Origin: Trinickia dinghuensis
GTDB lineage: Bacteria > Pseudomonadota > Gammaproteobacteria > Burkholderiales > Burkholderiaceae
Assembly (NCBI RefSeq): GCF_003367175.1
Contig: NZ_QRGA01000007.1
Location: 93,042-157,041 of the forward strand
Reading direction: 5' to 3'
Length of the DNA: 64,000 nt
Shown here: positions 27,824 to 36,999 of the stretch, one piece after another
Layout: every line of letters begins with the position of its first letter
How positions within the stretch are numbered: position 1 is the stretch's first letter
Translations under genes and position numbers: made by a program
Notes under the pieces: model-generated
Database searches by the model: none
The model's input: only the letters and a program-made list of their open reading frames with translations
Told to the model about the DNA's origin: nothing

Positions 27824-29599
27824 TTAATTCCGCGTCCGCGCTTGCATCATCCGTTGGACCAGTGCGTGGCGTTCTGCGCCCGTATCGAACGTCGTGCGCG
27901 TGTCCGTATCGATCACTTGCCGCGCGAGACCGTCGCGCACAGGGTGCACGGCCGGCCACTGCGGAGGGGTGAGATCGGCGGGCGAGCGACCGATCGTTTG
28001 CGGGTTCGTTCGTGCGCCGCCCGCGCCGCCTGGTGCGCCGGCCTCCACAAGGCGATCGACGTGCTCGGAAAAGATCTGGGCCGTGGCAACGCTCGCGCCA
28101 TTCGGCGTCCCGCTCTTGACGAATTGCTCGATATATCCGGAGAAGATCCGCGAGACGGCGTAGTCGTCTGTCGTCCATCGAAAGCGCGGGTCCTGGTCGA
28201 GGTTGCCGAAGACATAGACGATCTCCGAGCGGCGCGCGGCGCCGGTGACAGGTGTCGAGTCCTCGTTCTCGATCGCCTTGCCCCCGGCGGCCACGGCAGG
28301 CGGGCGGCGATGCGCGAAGAGATAGAAATAGACCGGGGCGCGGCCCGTTTGCCGGTGCAGGTCCATCCAACGCCACGTGCTATGGCCCATCGTGAGATCG
28401 TTCGCCAGCACGGCCGCCGACCGTAGGATTTCGTCGGCGCTGTTCCCGGGGTAGAGCCGATGCGCTTCAGGCAATTCGTTGCGGAAGATTGTGCCGAGCG
28501 CGAGCGCCCAGTTTTCGGGCGTCGGTTCGTGCGGGCCGAAAATCGTCTTGAAGTGATTCTCTTGCGAATTCGAGCCGACGAGCAGCGGGACCGCTGCTTG
28601 GCGTCCGGCCTCGAAAATCGCGGCCGGCGTGTCGGTCAGAAAATGACCGTCGATGCTCGGCCAGAGAAACGGTTGAGGGTCCTTATAGGTTCCCATCGCT
28701 TGCTGTACTTTTTCCGCCGACATCTCCCGAAGGTCATCGAGCGAGTTGGCCCCGAGACGCGTGGCGAACGCCTGCGCGGCCCGCTCCGCCTTTTTGCGTG
28801 TCCAGAATGCGTTGGGCGCGAAGGCGCCGCCGCTTTCGCCGATCGCCCGTGCGAACAGGCCCCGCGACGACGTCGACGCCATGTGCGCGCTCACGGACAT
28901 GGCGCCGGTGGTTTCTCCGCCGATCGTCACTTGCGCCGAGTCGCCCCCGAAACGCGCGATGTTCTCGCGCACCCAGCGCAGCGCCGCTTGCTGATCGAGC
29001 AAGCCGTAGTTGCCCGCCGCGCGCGCCTCGCTGTCGCGCTCCGCCTCGGGGTGCATCAAGAAGCCGAACACGCCGAGCCGGTAGTTGACCGTGACGACGA
29101 TCATGCCGCGTCCGGCAAGGTGCGCGCCGTCGTAGCGCGGCTCCGATCCGTCGCCGAACGCGAAGCCGCCGCCGTGAAAATAGACGAGCACCGGAAGCGT
29201 CCCCTCCGAACTTTTCGCCGGTGCCCATACATTCAGATAAAGGCAGTCTTCGCTCATGCTTGGCGAGCGGAACGTCATGCTGGGCCCGTCCATCTGCATG
29301 CAGCGCGGCCCGAACTGCTTGGCCTCCCGCACGCCTATCCAGGGCGCGAGACGTTGCGGCTCGCGCCAGCGGCTCTCGCCGATCGGCGGTGCGGCGTAGG
29401 GGATGCCGCGAAAGACGTTGAGCTGATGGATGCCCGTCATCGCGCGATCGCCGGCGACGATGCCCTCGGCGAGCCGCACTTGCGGCGATGTCATGACAGG
29501 TAGTGCGGAGGCGCCGACGGGGAATGAGCAGAGCAGCGATAAGGCCGATGCCGCGACGGATGCGCACGACGATGGTCGAATCGTGAATGATCGATTCAT
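27824..29599 (-). CDS. Carboxylesterase type B homologue lacking catalytic Ser and His (probable pseudoenzyme)
   Basis: 591 aa with an N-terminal signal peptide of about 32 residues. The type B carboxylesterase scaffold is complete: FRGIPYAAPPIGESRWREP, SEDCLYLNVWAP, oxyanion loop VYFHGGGFAFGD, NYRLGVFGFL, GNYGLLDQQAALRWVRENIARFGG. At the nucleophile elbow, however, the sequence is GGETTGAM, so the Ser of GESAG is Thr230 (codon ACC at 28910-28912). The catalytic His of GA.H..E is Arg456 (GAARRSEIVYVFGN). The acidic member near SNSQENHF is retained. The frame is intact, so it is expressed as a protein. It may bind rather than hydrolyse esters. The start at 29599 follows GGGG. Confidence 0.85.
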   Translation of the reverse strand: MNRSFTIRPSSCASVAASALSLLCSFPVGASALPVMTSPQVRLAEGIVAGDRAMTGIHQLNVFRGIPYAAPPIGESRWREPQRLAPWIGVREAKQFGPRCMQMDGPSMTFRSPSMSEDCLYLNVWAPAKSSEGTLPVLVYFHGGGFAFGDGSEPRYDGAHLAGRGMIVVTVNYRLGVFGFLMHPEAERDSEARAAGNYGLLDQQAALRWVRENIARFGGDSAQVTIGGETTGAMSVSAHMASTSSRGLFARAIGESGGAFAPNAFWTRKKAERAAQAFATRLGANSLDDLREMSAEKVQQAMGTYKDPQPFLWPSIDGHFLTDTPAAIFEAGRQAAVPLLVGSNSQENHFKTIFGPHEPTPENWALALGTIFRNELPEAHRLYPGNSADEILRSAAVLANDLTMGHSTWRWMDLHRQTGRAPVYFYLFAHRRPPAVAAGGKAIENEDSTPVTGAARRSEIVYVFGNLDQDPRFRWTTDDYAVSRIFSGYIEQFVKSGTPNGASVATAQIFSEHVDRLVEAGAPGGAGGARTNPQTIGRSPADLTPPQWPAVHPVRDGLARQVIDTDTRTTFDTGAERHALVQRMMQARTRN

Positions 29600-29788
29600 G
29601 GTTTGCCCCTTTGGGATGGATCGAGGTTGAGGTGCGATGGCCCACCGAAGGCGGGCGAGTCGATCTTCATCCGAGCGGGGGCAGGCGCTCTCGATTTGCG
29701 AAAAAGCAGGACGCTTTGAAGTGCTCGGCGAGCCTTGGCGCGTCTTCGATACGAAACGCGATGAACCGATGCGCATCCGCGTTCGTCG

Positions 29789-30208
29789 TTACGCCGAGCG
29801 CGCTTTCTTCGGCAGCGATTGCAGTTGGTCGTAATGCTTTTCGGCCCACAGCCACACGCCGCAAAACGCGGCGCACAGGCTGTGTCCGAGTTCGGTCAAT
29901 TGGTACTCGACGCGCGGCGGCACTTCCGGATAGACCGTGCGGATGACGAACCCGTCCTCCTCCAATTGCCTCAGCGTTTTGGTCAGCATGCGCTGGCTGA
30001 TCGAGCCGACGAGGTCTCCGATCCGCGTGAATCTCAGCACGCCGTTTTGGGCGAGCACTTCGAGCACGCACATCGTCCATTTGTCGGCGATGCGTCCGAT
30101 GACGTCCATGACGACATCGTCGAGTTCCGGCGTCGAAGTCTCGCCCGTTGGCGATTCGAAGACGACGGCGCGTCCCGCGGGTGGTTGCTTGGGTTTCTGC
30201 TCGGGCAT
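29789..30208 (-). CDS. HxlR-family transcriptional regulator
   Basis: 139 aa. The HxlR winged helix reads IGRIADKWTMCVLEVL, then FTRIGDLVGSISQRMLTKTLRQLEEDGFV, then wing YPEVPPRVEYQLTELGHSL. A Cys lies in helix 2 (WTMC), the position used for thiol or quinone sensing in some relatives. It is divergent to an SDR oxidoreductase gene 122 bp away, its likely target. Confidence 0.9.
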   Translation of the reverse strand: MPEQKPKQPPAGRAVVFESPTGETSTPELDDVVMDVIGRIADKWTMCVLEVLAQNGVLRFTRIGDLVGSISQRMLTKTLRQLEEDGFVIRTVYPEVPPRVEYQLTELGHSLCAAFCGVWLWAEKHYDQLQSLPKKARSA

Positions 30209-30263
30209 GACGGGTACCTGATCCTTTACTTACCGATGTGTTCGTACAGCACACTTTGGTGCC

Positions 30264-30282
30264 TACTTCCTAAACGAGAGTA
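30264..30282. promoter_or_regulatory. Weak dyad between hxlR-like and SDR genes
   Basis: TACT-N11-AGTA in the divergent spacer. Arms are only 4 bp, but position and sequence are compatible with an HxlR-type operator. Confidence 0.3.
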
Positions 30283-30330
30283 TTGGGTCTATTCTGGCGC
30301 CAGTCAATCGTCAACTCAAGGAGAAGCATC

Positions 30331-31110
30331 ATGCAAGTGACTGGAAACACCATTCTCATCACGGGCGGGGGCTCCGGCATCGGACGTGCGCTGGCCGAGG
30401 CATTTCATCGCCGCGGCAACGAAGTCATCATCGCGGGCCGGCGCGAGGATACGCTGCGCAAGGTGGCCGACGCGAATCCCGGAATGAAGACGGCCGTGCT
30501 CGACGTGGGCGATCCGCAAGGGATCGAGCGATTCGCCGCGCGCATGGCCGAGGAATTTCCGACACTGAACGTCGTCGTCAACAACGCCGGCATCATGCAA
30601 CTCGAAAACTGGCGTGCCGAAAAGGTCGATTTATCGACGGCGGAAGCGACGATCACGACGAATTTGCTCGCGCCGATTCGCTTGGCGGCGGCCCTGTTGC
30701 CGCAATTGAAGCGTCAAGCGCAGTCGACGATCATGACCGTCACCTCGGGGTTGGCATTTCTGACGCTCGCGCACACCCCTACCTATAGCGCGACCAAGGC
30801 CGCCGTCCATGCGTTCAGCGACGCGCTGCGCTATCAATTGCGCGAGACGAACGTCGGCGTCGTCGAGATCGCACCGCCTTACGTGCAGACCGAGTTGATG
30901 GGCGAGCGGCAAGCGAACGATCCGCAAGCGATGCCGCTTGCCGAATTCATCGACGAAGTCATGAGCATTCTCGAGACGCAGCCGAACGTGCGCGAGGTGC
31001 TGGTCAAGCGTGTCTATCCGCTGCGGTTCGCGGCCGAGCAGGGATACGAGAAGTACATGGCGCAGTTCCACGGCTTCAACGACCACTTCGGCGCGGCGCT
31101 CGAAGGCTGA
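30331..31110 (+). CDS. Short-chain dehydrogenase/reductase (DltE-like)
   Basis: 259 aa. The SDR cofactor motif is ITGGGSGIGRALAEAF, with RR in the second strand (IIAGRRED) favouring NADP(H). NNAG and the catalytic YSATK with an upstream Ser (TVTSGLAF) are present, so the active site is complete. The start at 30331 follows AAGGAGAAGC; a longer frame from 30283 lacks such a site. It is divergent from the HxlR regulator. Such pairs usually respond to electrophiles or aldehydes; the substrate is not predictable. Confidence 0.9.
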   Translation: MQVTGNTILITGGGSGIGRALAEAFHRRGNEVIIAGRREDTLRKVADANPGMKTAVLDVGDPQGIERFAARMAEEFPTLNVVVNNAGIMQLENWRAEKVDLSTAEATITTNLLAPIRLAAALLPQLKRQAQSTIMTVTSGLAFLTLAHTPTYSATKAAVHAFSDALRYQLRETNVGVVEIAPPYVQTELMGERQANDPQAMPLAEFIDEVMSILETQPNVREVLVKRVYPLRFAAEQGYEKYMAQFHGFNDHFGAALEG

Positions 31111-31167
31111 GGCCGCTTCGGCGCGGGCGATGCGCGCCGCCGGCTGTCCGCCGCGGCGCCGATCGTT

Positions 31168-31938
31168 TCACGATGCGCGGGCTTCGCCGGCCGCGCCGCC
31201 ATGATCGGCTCCGTGCCGATGCTCGGCGCACGCCGCTCGCATGACGGAGGCGACGTCGACGCCGAGTTCTTCCCTGAACGATGCCGCGCCTTTCGGCGTC
31301 ACCTGCACGGCGCGCGAGGCCTTCGACCGCATGAGCCAGCCGTTCTCGCAGAGTCGCTCCAGCAAGCGGGCGCCGAGCGGGCCGGCGACATGGTGCTCGC
31401 GCTCCGTCCAATCGAGGCATTGCCTCGCGAGGCCCCGGCGCGCGGGTTTGATCGACGCGATGTCGAGCCCCATGCGCGCGAACCAGTCGGCGCCGGCGGC
31501 GGTCACTTCGAATTGCTTGTCGCCCGCTTCGGCGAGGTAGCCGTGTGCCACGAGCGCTTGCGTCATGGCCACGCCGAGACGTCCCGCGAGATGGTCATAG
31601 CAGCAGCGCGCGAACTGCAGCCGCTGCGCGTCGGCGCTCAAGGGCCGCTGCCGAGGCCGGACCTCGGGACCGATCGACGCCAGCGTCTCGAGTGCGACGG
31701 CCACATGCGAGCCGGCCAATCGGTAGTAGCGATGCCGGCCCTCGGTTTCGACCGTCAGCAAGCCGCCGGCCAGCAGCTTCGCGAGGTGCGAGCTGGCCGT
31801 TTGCGCGGTGATGCCGGCGGCGAACGCGAGTTCACTCGCGGGGCGGGCACGCCCGTCGACGAGCGTCGTCAGCATGGCGGCGCGCGCCGGATCGGCGATG
31901 AGGAAAGCGGCTGACGCGACGTTCGGTTGCAGGGGCAT
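31168..31938 (-). CDS. ArsR-type winged-helix regulator with extended C-terminal domain
   Basis: 256 aa. The N-terminal ArsR winged helix reads FLIADPARAAMLTTLVDGRARPASELAFAAGITAQTASSHLAKLLAGGLL, with wing HRYYRLAG. A ~150-residue C-terminal region contains CCYDHLAGRLG and LDWTEREHHVAGPLGARLLERL and may bind a ligand or metal. The start at 31938 follows GGAGAG; a longer frame upstream is the tandem repeat read as DEF units and is spurious. It is divergent from a DHA2 MFS efflux gene, its likely target. Confidence 0.88.
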   Translation of the reverse strand: MPLQPNVASAAFLIADPARAAMLTTLVDGRARPASELAFAAGITAQTASSHLAKLLAGGLLTVETEGRHRYYRLAGSHVAVALETLASIGPEVRPRQRPLSADAQRLQFARCCYDHLAGRLGVAMTQALVAHGYLAEAGDKQFEVTAAGADWFARMGLDIASIKPARRGLARQCLDWTEREHHVAGPLGARLLERLCENGWLMRSKASRAVQVTPKGAASFREELGVDVASVMRAACAEHRHGADHGGAAGEARAS

Positions 31939-31968
31939 GTCGATCTCTCCAACGAATGTACCGAATGC

Positions 31969-32000
31969 ATCGAATTCATCGAATTCATCGAATTCATCGA
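31969..32000. repeat. 9-bp tandem repeat between arsR-like and MFS genes
   Basis: Unit ATCGAATTC: three perfect copies plus ATCGA, beginning 31 bp upstream of the ArsR start. Each unit contains the palindrome GAATTC, so the array is also a regularly spaced palindrome series and could serve as an operator. Confidence 0.85.
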
Positions 32001-32191
32001 ACACGTACAGATACGCAATCACGATAGCAGCAATCGCGTGCGCACGATTCGATGCGCATCGAAGCATGAGGCAGTGCGCGCCGCATAGACTCGCCGCCAT
32101 GACATCGATCATGGGGGCAAGCGATGAACAATCGAACAAGCAATCGAAGCAGCGATCTCAGCCGCAACGAGCCGGCGGCGGGGATCGGCCG

Positions 32192-33589
32192 ATGATCGCG
32201 GATCTCTCGCCGCAGACCCGGCGCATTCTGGCCGCGACGAGCGTCAGCTATTTCATCGTCATCCTCGATACGTCGATCGTGAACGTCGCGCTCGAGCGGA
32301 TATCGACGGCGCTCGCGATGCCGATCGCCGGCCTGCAATGGGTGACGAACGCCTACACGCTCGTCTTCGCCGCGCTGCTGCTGACGGGCGGGACGCTCGG
32401 AGACCGCCTGGGCGCACGGAACGTTTATTTGGCGGGCCTGACGTTGTTCACGCTGGCGTCGGCGCTCTGCGGTGTCGCGGCGAATTTACCGATGCTCGTC
32501 GTCGCCCGCGCGGTGCAGGGCATCGGCGCGGCGATGCTCGTGCCGTGCTCGCTCAAGCTCATCAACCAGGCTTGCCCGAGCCCCGATGCGCGCGCTCGCG
32601 CGATCGGGCTCTGGGTCGGCTGCGGCGGCGTGGCGATGGCGGCGGGGCCGATCTTCGGCGGCATGCTGATCCATCTGTTGGATTGGCGCAGCATCTTCTT
32701 CGTCAACGTTCCCGTCGGCATGTGCGGCGTCGCCATGACGTGCCGCGTTGCCCGCGACATCCCGGCGGGCTCGGCGCGCCGATTCGATCCGCTTGGGCAA
32801 CTCGCCGCCATCGTCGCGCTTGCGACGCTGATCGGCGTACTCATCGAGGGCGGGCCGCTCGGCTGGCGCTCGCCGATCGTCTTGGCGGGCTTGGCCGCGA
32901 CGGTGTGCGCCTGGGCAGCGTTCTTCACAATCGAATCGCGCAGCCCCGACGCGATGCTGCCCTTGTCGCTGTTTCGCAGCGGCGTGTTCTCCGGCTCCGC
33001 GTTCGTCTCGATGGCTTCGGCCTTCGTCTTCTACGGGTTGCTGTTCGTCGCCAGTCTTTACTATCAGCGCGTGCGGGCCTACTCCCCGCTCTCGACCGGC
33101 TTGGCGCTACTGCCGATGACGACGATGGTGGCCGCCGGCGGGGTGTTGTCGAATCGATTGGCGAGGGTCGGCGGGTCTCGGGTGTCGATGTGCGCGGCGT
33201 TCGGTCTCTATGCGGCCGGTGCGCTCGCGCTCATGGCGCTGGTGGCGGGCGCGCCGAATTGGGCGGCCGTCGCGCCGCTTCTTGCTATCGGGCTCGCGGC
33301 CGGCTACGTGACGCCGGCCGCGACGGCGCCCGCGCTCTCGACGGTCGAGCACCGGCATGCCGGGGTCGCGGCGGGCGTACTCAATTCGGCGCGCCAGTCG
33401 GGATCGGCGCTCGGCGTGGCCGTATTCGGTTCGGTCATCGGCGCAAGCATGCCGTTCACGGCAGCGATGCGCGGGGTGCTGTACGGCGCCGCGGCGATGG
33501 CGATCGTCGCGGCGTGGGTCTGGTGGAAAGCGACGGCCCTGCCTCGCCGGCGTGCCGAACGGCCGCGCGCGGATTCCTCCTACGGCTGA
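32192..33589 (+). CDS. DHA2-family MFS drug/solute exporter (14 TM)
   Basis: 465 aa from ATG 32192, which follows GGCGGGGATC. In-frame ATGs at 32099 and 32111 would add a Gln/Arg-rich leader without a ribosome-binding site. DHA2 motif D1 is present in FIVILDTSIVNVAL, motif A in GGTLGDRLGARN, and GPIFGGMLIHLLDWRSIFFVNVPVG is typical of EmrB-like proteins. About 14 membrane helices are visible. Substrate is probably an amphipathic toxin, regulated by the divergent ArsR-type protein. Confidence 0.88.
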   Translation: MIADLSPQTRRILAATSVSYFIVILDTSIVNVALERISTALAMPIAGLQWVTNAYTLVFAALLLTGGTLGDRLGARNVYLAGLTLFTLASALCGVAANLPMLVVARAVQGIGAAMLVPCSLKLINQACPSPDARARAIGLWVGCGGVAMAAGPIFGGMLIHLLDWRSIFFVNVPVGMCGVAMTCRVARDIPAGSARRFDPLGQLAAIVALATLIGVLIEGGPLGWRSPIVLAGLAATVCAWAAFFTIESRSPDAMLPLSLFRSGVFSGSAFVSMASAFVFYGLLFVASLYYQRVRAYSPLSTGLALLPMTTMVAAGGVLSNRLARVGGSRVSMCAAFGLYAAGALALMALVAGAPNWAAVAPLLAIGLAAGYVTPAATAPALSTVEHRHAGVAAGVLNSARQSGSALGVAVFGSVIGASMPFTAAMRGVLYGAAAMAIVAAWVWWKATALPRRRAERPRADSSYG

Positions 33590-33636
33590 TGAAAGAGCGG
33601 CGTTCGAATCGGCAAACCGATCGAGGGCCGACCGTC

Positions 33637-33660
33637 ACCGAATCGCTTACCGAATCGCTT
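33637..33660. repeat. Two perfect copies of a 12-bp unit ending on the mntH stop codon
   Basis: ACCGAATCGCTT twice in tandem; its last base is the first base of the mntH stop codon read on the other strand. Confidence 0.8.
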
Positions 33661-34967
33661 CAACCGATGACGCCGAACGTCTGCAGCAAAAGCACGGCGT
33701 TGAGCGCGAGAATGACGACGGTCGCTGCAATGGCCGCGATCGTCATGCGCCGGCTGTTGACGAATGCACCCATGACTTCGCGCCGGCTCGTCACGATCAC
33801 GAGCGCGATCATCGGGACGGGCAATGCGAAGCTGAGCACCACTTGGCTGTAGACGAGCGCGTCGGTCGCGTTCACGCCGAGCGCCGCGACGACGAACGCC
33901 GGCGCCATCGTCAGAAGCCGCCGCACGCCGACCGGAATGTGAAAGCCGACGAAGCCTTGCATCACCATCTGTCCCGCCATCGTCCCGACGACTGAGCTCG
34001 AAATCCCCGACGCCAGCAGCGACACCAGAAAGACGGCTGCCGCGCCGGCTCCCAGCAGCGGCGTCAAGCTGCGATACGCGGTTTCGATCTCGGCGATGTC
34101 GGAGTGGCCGGCGTGAAACGCGCCGGACGCCATGATCACCATCGCCATATTGACGAGCCCCGCGACCGATAAGGCGACGACGACTTCCCGATTCGAAAAG
34201 CTCAGCAGCTTGCGGCGCGCGATAGCGTTCTTCGCCGGGGCGCGGTTTTGCGTGAGGCCGGAGTGCAGATAAATGGCATGCGGCATGACCGTCGCGCCGA
34301 GGATGCCGACGGCGACGGACAGCGCGCCGGGGCCGCGCAATTGCGGCACGAACGTACCGTAGGCCGCCGCGCTCCAGTTCACGTCCACGAGCGTCAGCTC
34401 GACCACGTAGGCCAACGCCACCGTGCCGATCAGGGCGCCGATGACGATCTCCAACTGGCGGAACCCCTGGCCCCCGGCCGCGAGAATCGCGTAGGTGACG
34501 ATGCCCGTCAAACCCATGCCGACGATGAGCGGCACGTGAAGCAGCAGCGACAAGCCGAGCGCGCCGCCGAGAAATTCGGCGAGATCGGTCGCCATCGCGG
34601 CGATCTCGCTGATGCCCCACATGCCGTAGACGACGGGCATCGGAAACTGTTCTCTACTGATTTCGGCGAGATTGCGGTTCGTGACGATCCCGAGTTTGGC
34701 CGACAGCCCCTGGAACAGCATCGCGATCACGTTGGCAGCCAGCACGACCCACAGCAGCGAATAGCCGTACTTCGCGCCGGCCTGGAGGTTCGTCGCGAAA
34801 TTGCCGGGATCGACGTAGGCAATAGAGGCGACGACGGCGGGCCCCGCGAACAGCAGCGCCGAACGTACTCGCGCGATCGGGCTGCGCATGCCGCGGCCGG
34901 CGAGGGCATCGCCGATCGCGAGCGTCGTCCGTTCGCTCATTCCCAGTTGCATCCGCGCAGTCGTCAT
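33660..34967 (-). CDS. mntH: NRAMP-family Mn2+/Fe2+ transporter MntH
   Basis: 435 aa with 11-12 membrane segments. Canonical NRAMP metal-site motifs are intact: DPGN in SIAYVDPGNFATN (TM1) and MPH in GATVMPHAIYLHS (TM6). It imports Mn2+ (and Fe2+) with protons across the inner membrane. The start at 34967 follows GAGGTA. An AT-rich palindrome 47 bp upstream (35014-35033) is a likely metalloregulator site. A second, non-canonical NRAMP relative is encoded at 42220-43878. Confidence 0.93.
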   Translation of the reverse strand: MTTARMQLGMSERTTLAIGDALAGRGMRSPIARVRSALLFAGPAVVASIAYVDPGNFATNLQAGAKYGYSLLWVVLAANVIAMLFQGLSAKLGIVTNRNLAEISREQFPMPVVYGMWGISEIAAMATDLAEFLGGALGLSLLLHVPLIVGMGLTGIVTYAILAAGGQGFRQLEIVIGALIGTVALAYVVELTLVDVNWSAAAYGTFVPQLRGPGALSVAVGILGATVMPHAIYLHSGLTQNRAPAKNAIARRKLLSFSNREVVVALSVAGLVNMAMVIMASGAFHAGHSDIAEIETAYRSLTPLLGAGAAAVFLVSLLASGISSSVVGTMAGQMVMQGFVGFHIPVGVRRLLTMAPAFVVAALGVNATDALVYSQVVLSFALPVPMIALVIVTSRREVMGAFVNSRRMTIAAIAATVVILALNAVLLLQTFGVIG

Positions 34968-35013
34968 GGCGTACCTCGTTAGCCTTACCGTTGGTGTTTA
35001 TGATAAAAGCTAT

Positions 35014-35033
35014 CAATTGTTTAAATACAATTG
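35014..35033. promoter_or_regulatory. Candidate metalloregulator operator of mntH
   Basis: CAATTGT-TTAAAT-ACAATTG, perfect 7-bp arms in an AT-rich island of otherwise GC-rich DNA. Flanking GATAAAAGC and GCATTTATC form an outer, slightly offset imperfect dyad. Mn-responsive repressors (MntR or Mur types) bind such AT-rich dyads ahead of mntH. Which regulator acts here is unknown. Confidence 0.55.
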
Positions 35034-35182
35034 CATTTATCAATCGATGCCATACCACACCAAACCGGCTCGGCAACGCCGGGTGCTACCTACATGGCGA
35101 CGTTTGCACGCGCACGCACGCTCCTACTCGGCGCGAACGCCTGCTCATTTCATTTCGCCGGGCGGCAACGGCTCAAACCGGG

Positions 35183-36184
35183 TCAGCCGACGGCTGCCGT
35201 CCGCCACTGCGGTGCGTACTCGACGTCGGACCACCGAAATGGCAGCGCACCCGGACTGCTCCGGACCTCGTCGACCTTGAACCGGACGAGCCGCTCGGCA
35301 CTCGCGAACGCTTCGAGCAGGGCCCCCTCCCAGACGATTTCGGCATGAGCGGCCACGTAAAGCAGATCGCCGTGCTCGAAATCGATGAAGACGAGGCCCG
35401 CGCGCGGGTCGACGGCCAGGTTGCCCAGCGTGTTGAAGAACTGATTGCCGCGATAGTCGGGGGCGACGAACGTGTTTTCGTCTTCGACGCGAACGAACCC
35501 GGGCAAGCCGCCGCGGTGCGAGACGTCGACGCCCTGAGACGGGCCGTCGTCCGCCAAGCTACCGCGCGTAGCGATGAAGTAGGTGTCGCTTCGCTCGATG
35601 AGCCCACGATCGGACGCGTCAAGCGTCGTGCTCAAACGCGTGCCCGCTCGCGCCGCGGCTGCGTCGAATGCCTCGATGCGTGTCGGCGTGCGGCTCTGAA
35701 TGTACTTCGCGCAGTTGCCGAAGCTTTGGCGCACCTCGACGGTCAGCCCGTCGCCGTCGATCGCGGTCACCACACCGTTGACGCGATTGCGCCGGCGCGT
35801 GGGCGGCTCGATCCCGAGCCCGCCGAGCGCCGCACCCGCGTGCCAGGACCCATCGAGCGGATCGCCGGCCAACGCCTCGCCGGCGATGCGCAGCGTCGTC
35901 GCGTCGGGCGTGGAAACAAAACCCGGTGCGCCGACGCGCAGCGTCGCCCACGGTTGCCCGTGCGCATCGATTCCACCGAGCACCATGAACGGCAACTGCC
36001 CGAAAAACTGCCGGTGTTGATCGGGCAAGTACCGCCGGATGCCTCGCCGCCCGCCGATCTCGGCTTTCTCGCGGACCCCCGCCCGCGTCTGCACGGCCGT
36101 TTCCCCGGTATGGAACGGCGCTTCGTCGAGATCCCAACCCGGCAACGGGGCGGGCGCGGTGCGTGCGGGCATGACGGTGTTCAT
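35183..36184 (-). CDS. Pyridoxamine 5'-phosphate oxidase-like flavin-binding protein
   Basis: 333 aa. Split-barrel FMN-binding family features: FGQLPFMVLGGIDAHGQPWATL, then FNTLGNLAVDPRAGLVFIDFEHGDLLYV, both typical of the PNPOx-like general-stress branch. A long N-terminal portion follows the GWDLDEAPFHTGE opening. The start at 36184 follows AAGGAG. It lies 35 bp downstream of the GST gene on the same strand, an operon likely devoted to redox or xenobiotic detoxification. Substrate unknown. Confidence 0.85.
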   Translation of the reverse strand: MNTVMPARTAPAPLPGWDLDEAPFHTGETAVQTRAGVREKAEIGGRRGIRRYLPDQHRQFFGQLPFMVLGGIDAHGQPWATLRVGAPGFVSTPDATTLRIAGEALAGDPLDGSWHAGAALGGLGIEPPTRRRNRVNGVVTAIDGDGLTVEVRQSFGNCAKYIQSRTPTRIEAFDAAAARAGTRLSTTLDASDRGLIERSDTYFIATRGSLADDGPSQGVDVSHRGGLPGFVRVEDENTFVAPDYRGNQFFNTLGNLAVDPRAGLVFIDFEHGDLLYVAAHAEIVWEGALLEAFASAERLVRFKVDEVRSSPGALPFRWSDVEYAPQWRTAAVG

Positions 36185-36219
36185 GGTGTGCTCCTTCGGG
36201 TCTTCCGGGCGATGGGACC

Positions 36220-36861
36220 TTATGCGGCAGTCGCGGCGAGTTCGAACGTGGGCATGGGGACGAAGCCGGGCAGCGCTTCGACGCGCGCCAGCCATGCGCG
36301 AATGTTCGGATAGCGCGTGAGCGAAATGCCGCCCTCGGGTGCGTGCGCGATATAGGTATAAGCGGCGACGTCGGCGATCGTCGGATGCGTGCCGATCGCG
36401 AAGGGACGCTTGCCCAGTTCGGGCTCGATGACGTCGAACAGCTCGAGCGCGATGCGCACGGCCGTGTCGTAGTGGTGCGGGGCGCCGAAGACTTTGACGA
36501 GACGGGCGGCGCAGGGGCCGTACGCGATCGGGCCTGCTGCGATCGAGAGCCATTGCTCGACGCGGGCGGCGCCGACGGGATCCACCGGCAGCCAAGCGGG
36601 ATCGCCGTAGCGCTTGGCGAGATAAACGAGGATGGCATTCGAATCGAAGAGCACGACGTCGCCGTCTTCGATGACCGGCACGAGTCCGAACGGATTCATC
36701 GTTAGGAATGCCGAGCTTTTTTGCTCGCCCGCCCGCAGGTCCACCTCGATCGTCTCGAACGGCAAGCCGAGCAGGCTGAGAAACAGCTTCGCCCGATGGG
36801 CATGGCCCGACAAACGTGCTGCGTGTAGACGAATCGGCTGTGCGGGGCGGGCGAGCGGCAT
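36220..36861 (-). CDS. Glutathione S-transferase
   Basis: 213 aa. The thioredoxin-like N-terminal domain has SGHAHRAKLFLSLLGLPFE, the cis-Pro segment NPFGLVPVIEDGD and the glutathione-binding VLFDSNAILVYLAKRY. An all-helical C-terminal domain carries the N-capping motif GTHPTIADVAAYTYI. The start at 36861 follows AAGGA. It is the first gene of a two-gene operon with a PNPOx-like protein and is divergent from a LysR regulator. Confidence 0.92.
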   Translation of the reverse strand: MPLARPAQPIRLHAARLSGHAHRAKLFLSLLGLPFETIEVDLRAGEQKSSAFLTMNPFGLVPVIEDGDVVLFDSNAILVYLAKRYGDPAWLPVDPVGAARVEQWLSIAAGPIAYGPCAARLVKVFGAPHHYDTAVRIALELFDVIEPELGKRPFAIGTHPTIADVAAYTYIAHAPEGGISLTRYPNIRAWLARVEALPGFVPMPTFELAATAA

Positions 36862-36887
36862 GACTGAATCCTTGTTGCGAGGGTATC

Positions 36888-36923
36888 GAATGGATGCGAA
36901 TGGATGCGAATGGATGCGAATGG
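36888..36923. repeat. 10-bp tandem repeat upstream of the GST gene
   Basis: Unit TGGATGCGAA, three perfect copies at 36891-36920 plus flanking partial copies, starting 27 bp upstream of the GST start and lying in the GST/LysR divergent spacer. Confidence 0.85.
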
Positions 36924-36999
36924 GCAAATGCAAAGCTTTCGATGTGTAGCCTATCGCAGCACGATTGGACGCATAAGATGGATAATTGGCGAATCACAA

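Noticed and set aside
31939-32139. N-terminal extension of the ArsR-type protein
   Set aside because: It is the 9-bp repeat translated as DEF units; the start at 31938 has GGAGAG and the family N-terminus.
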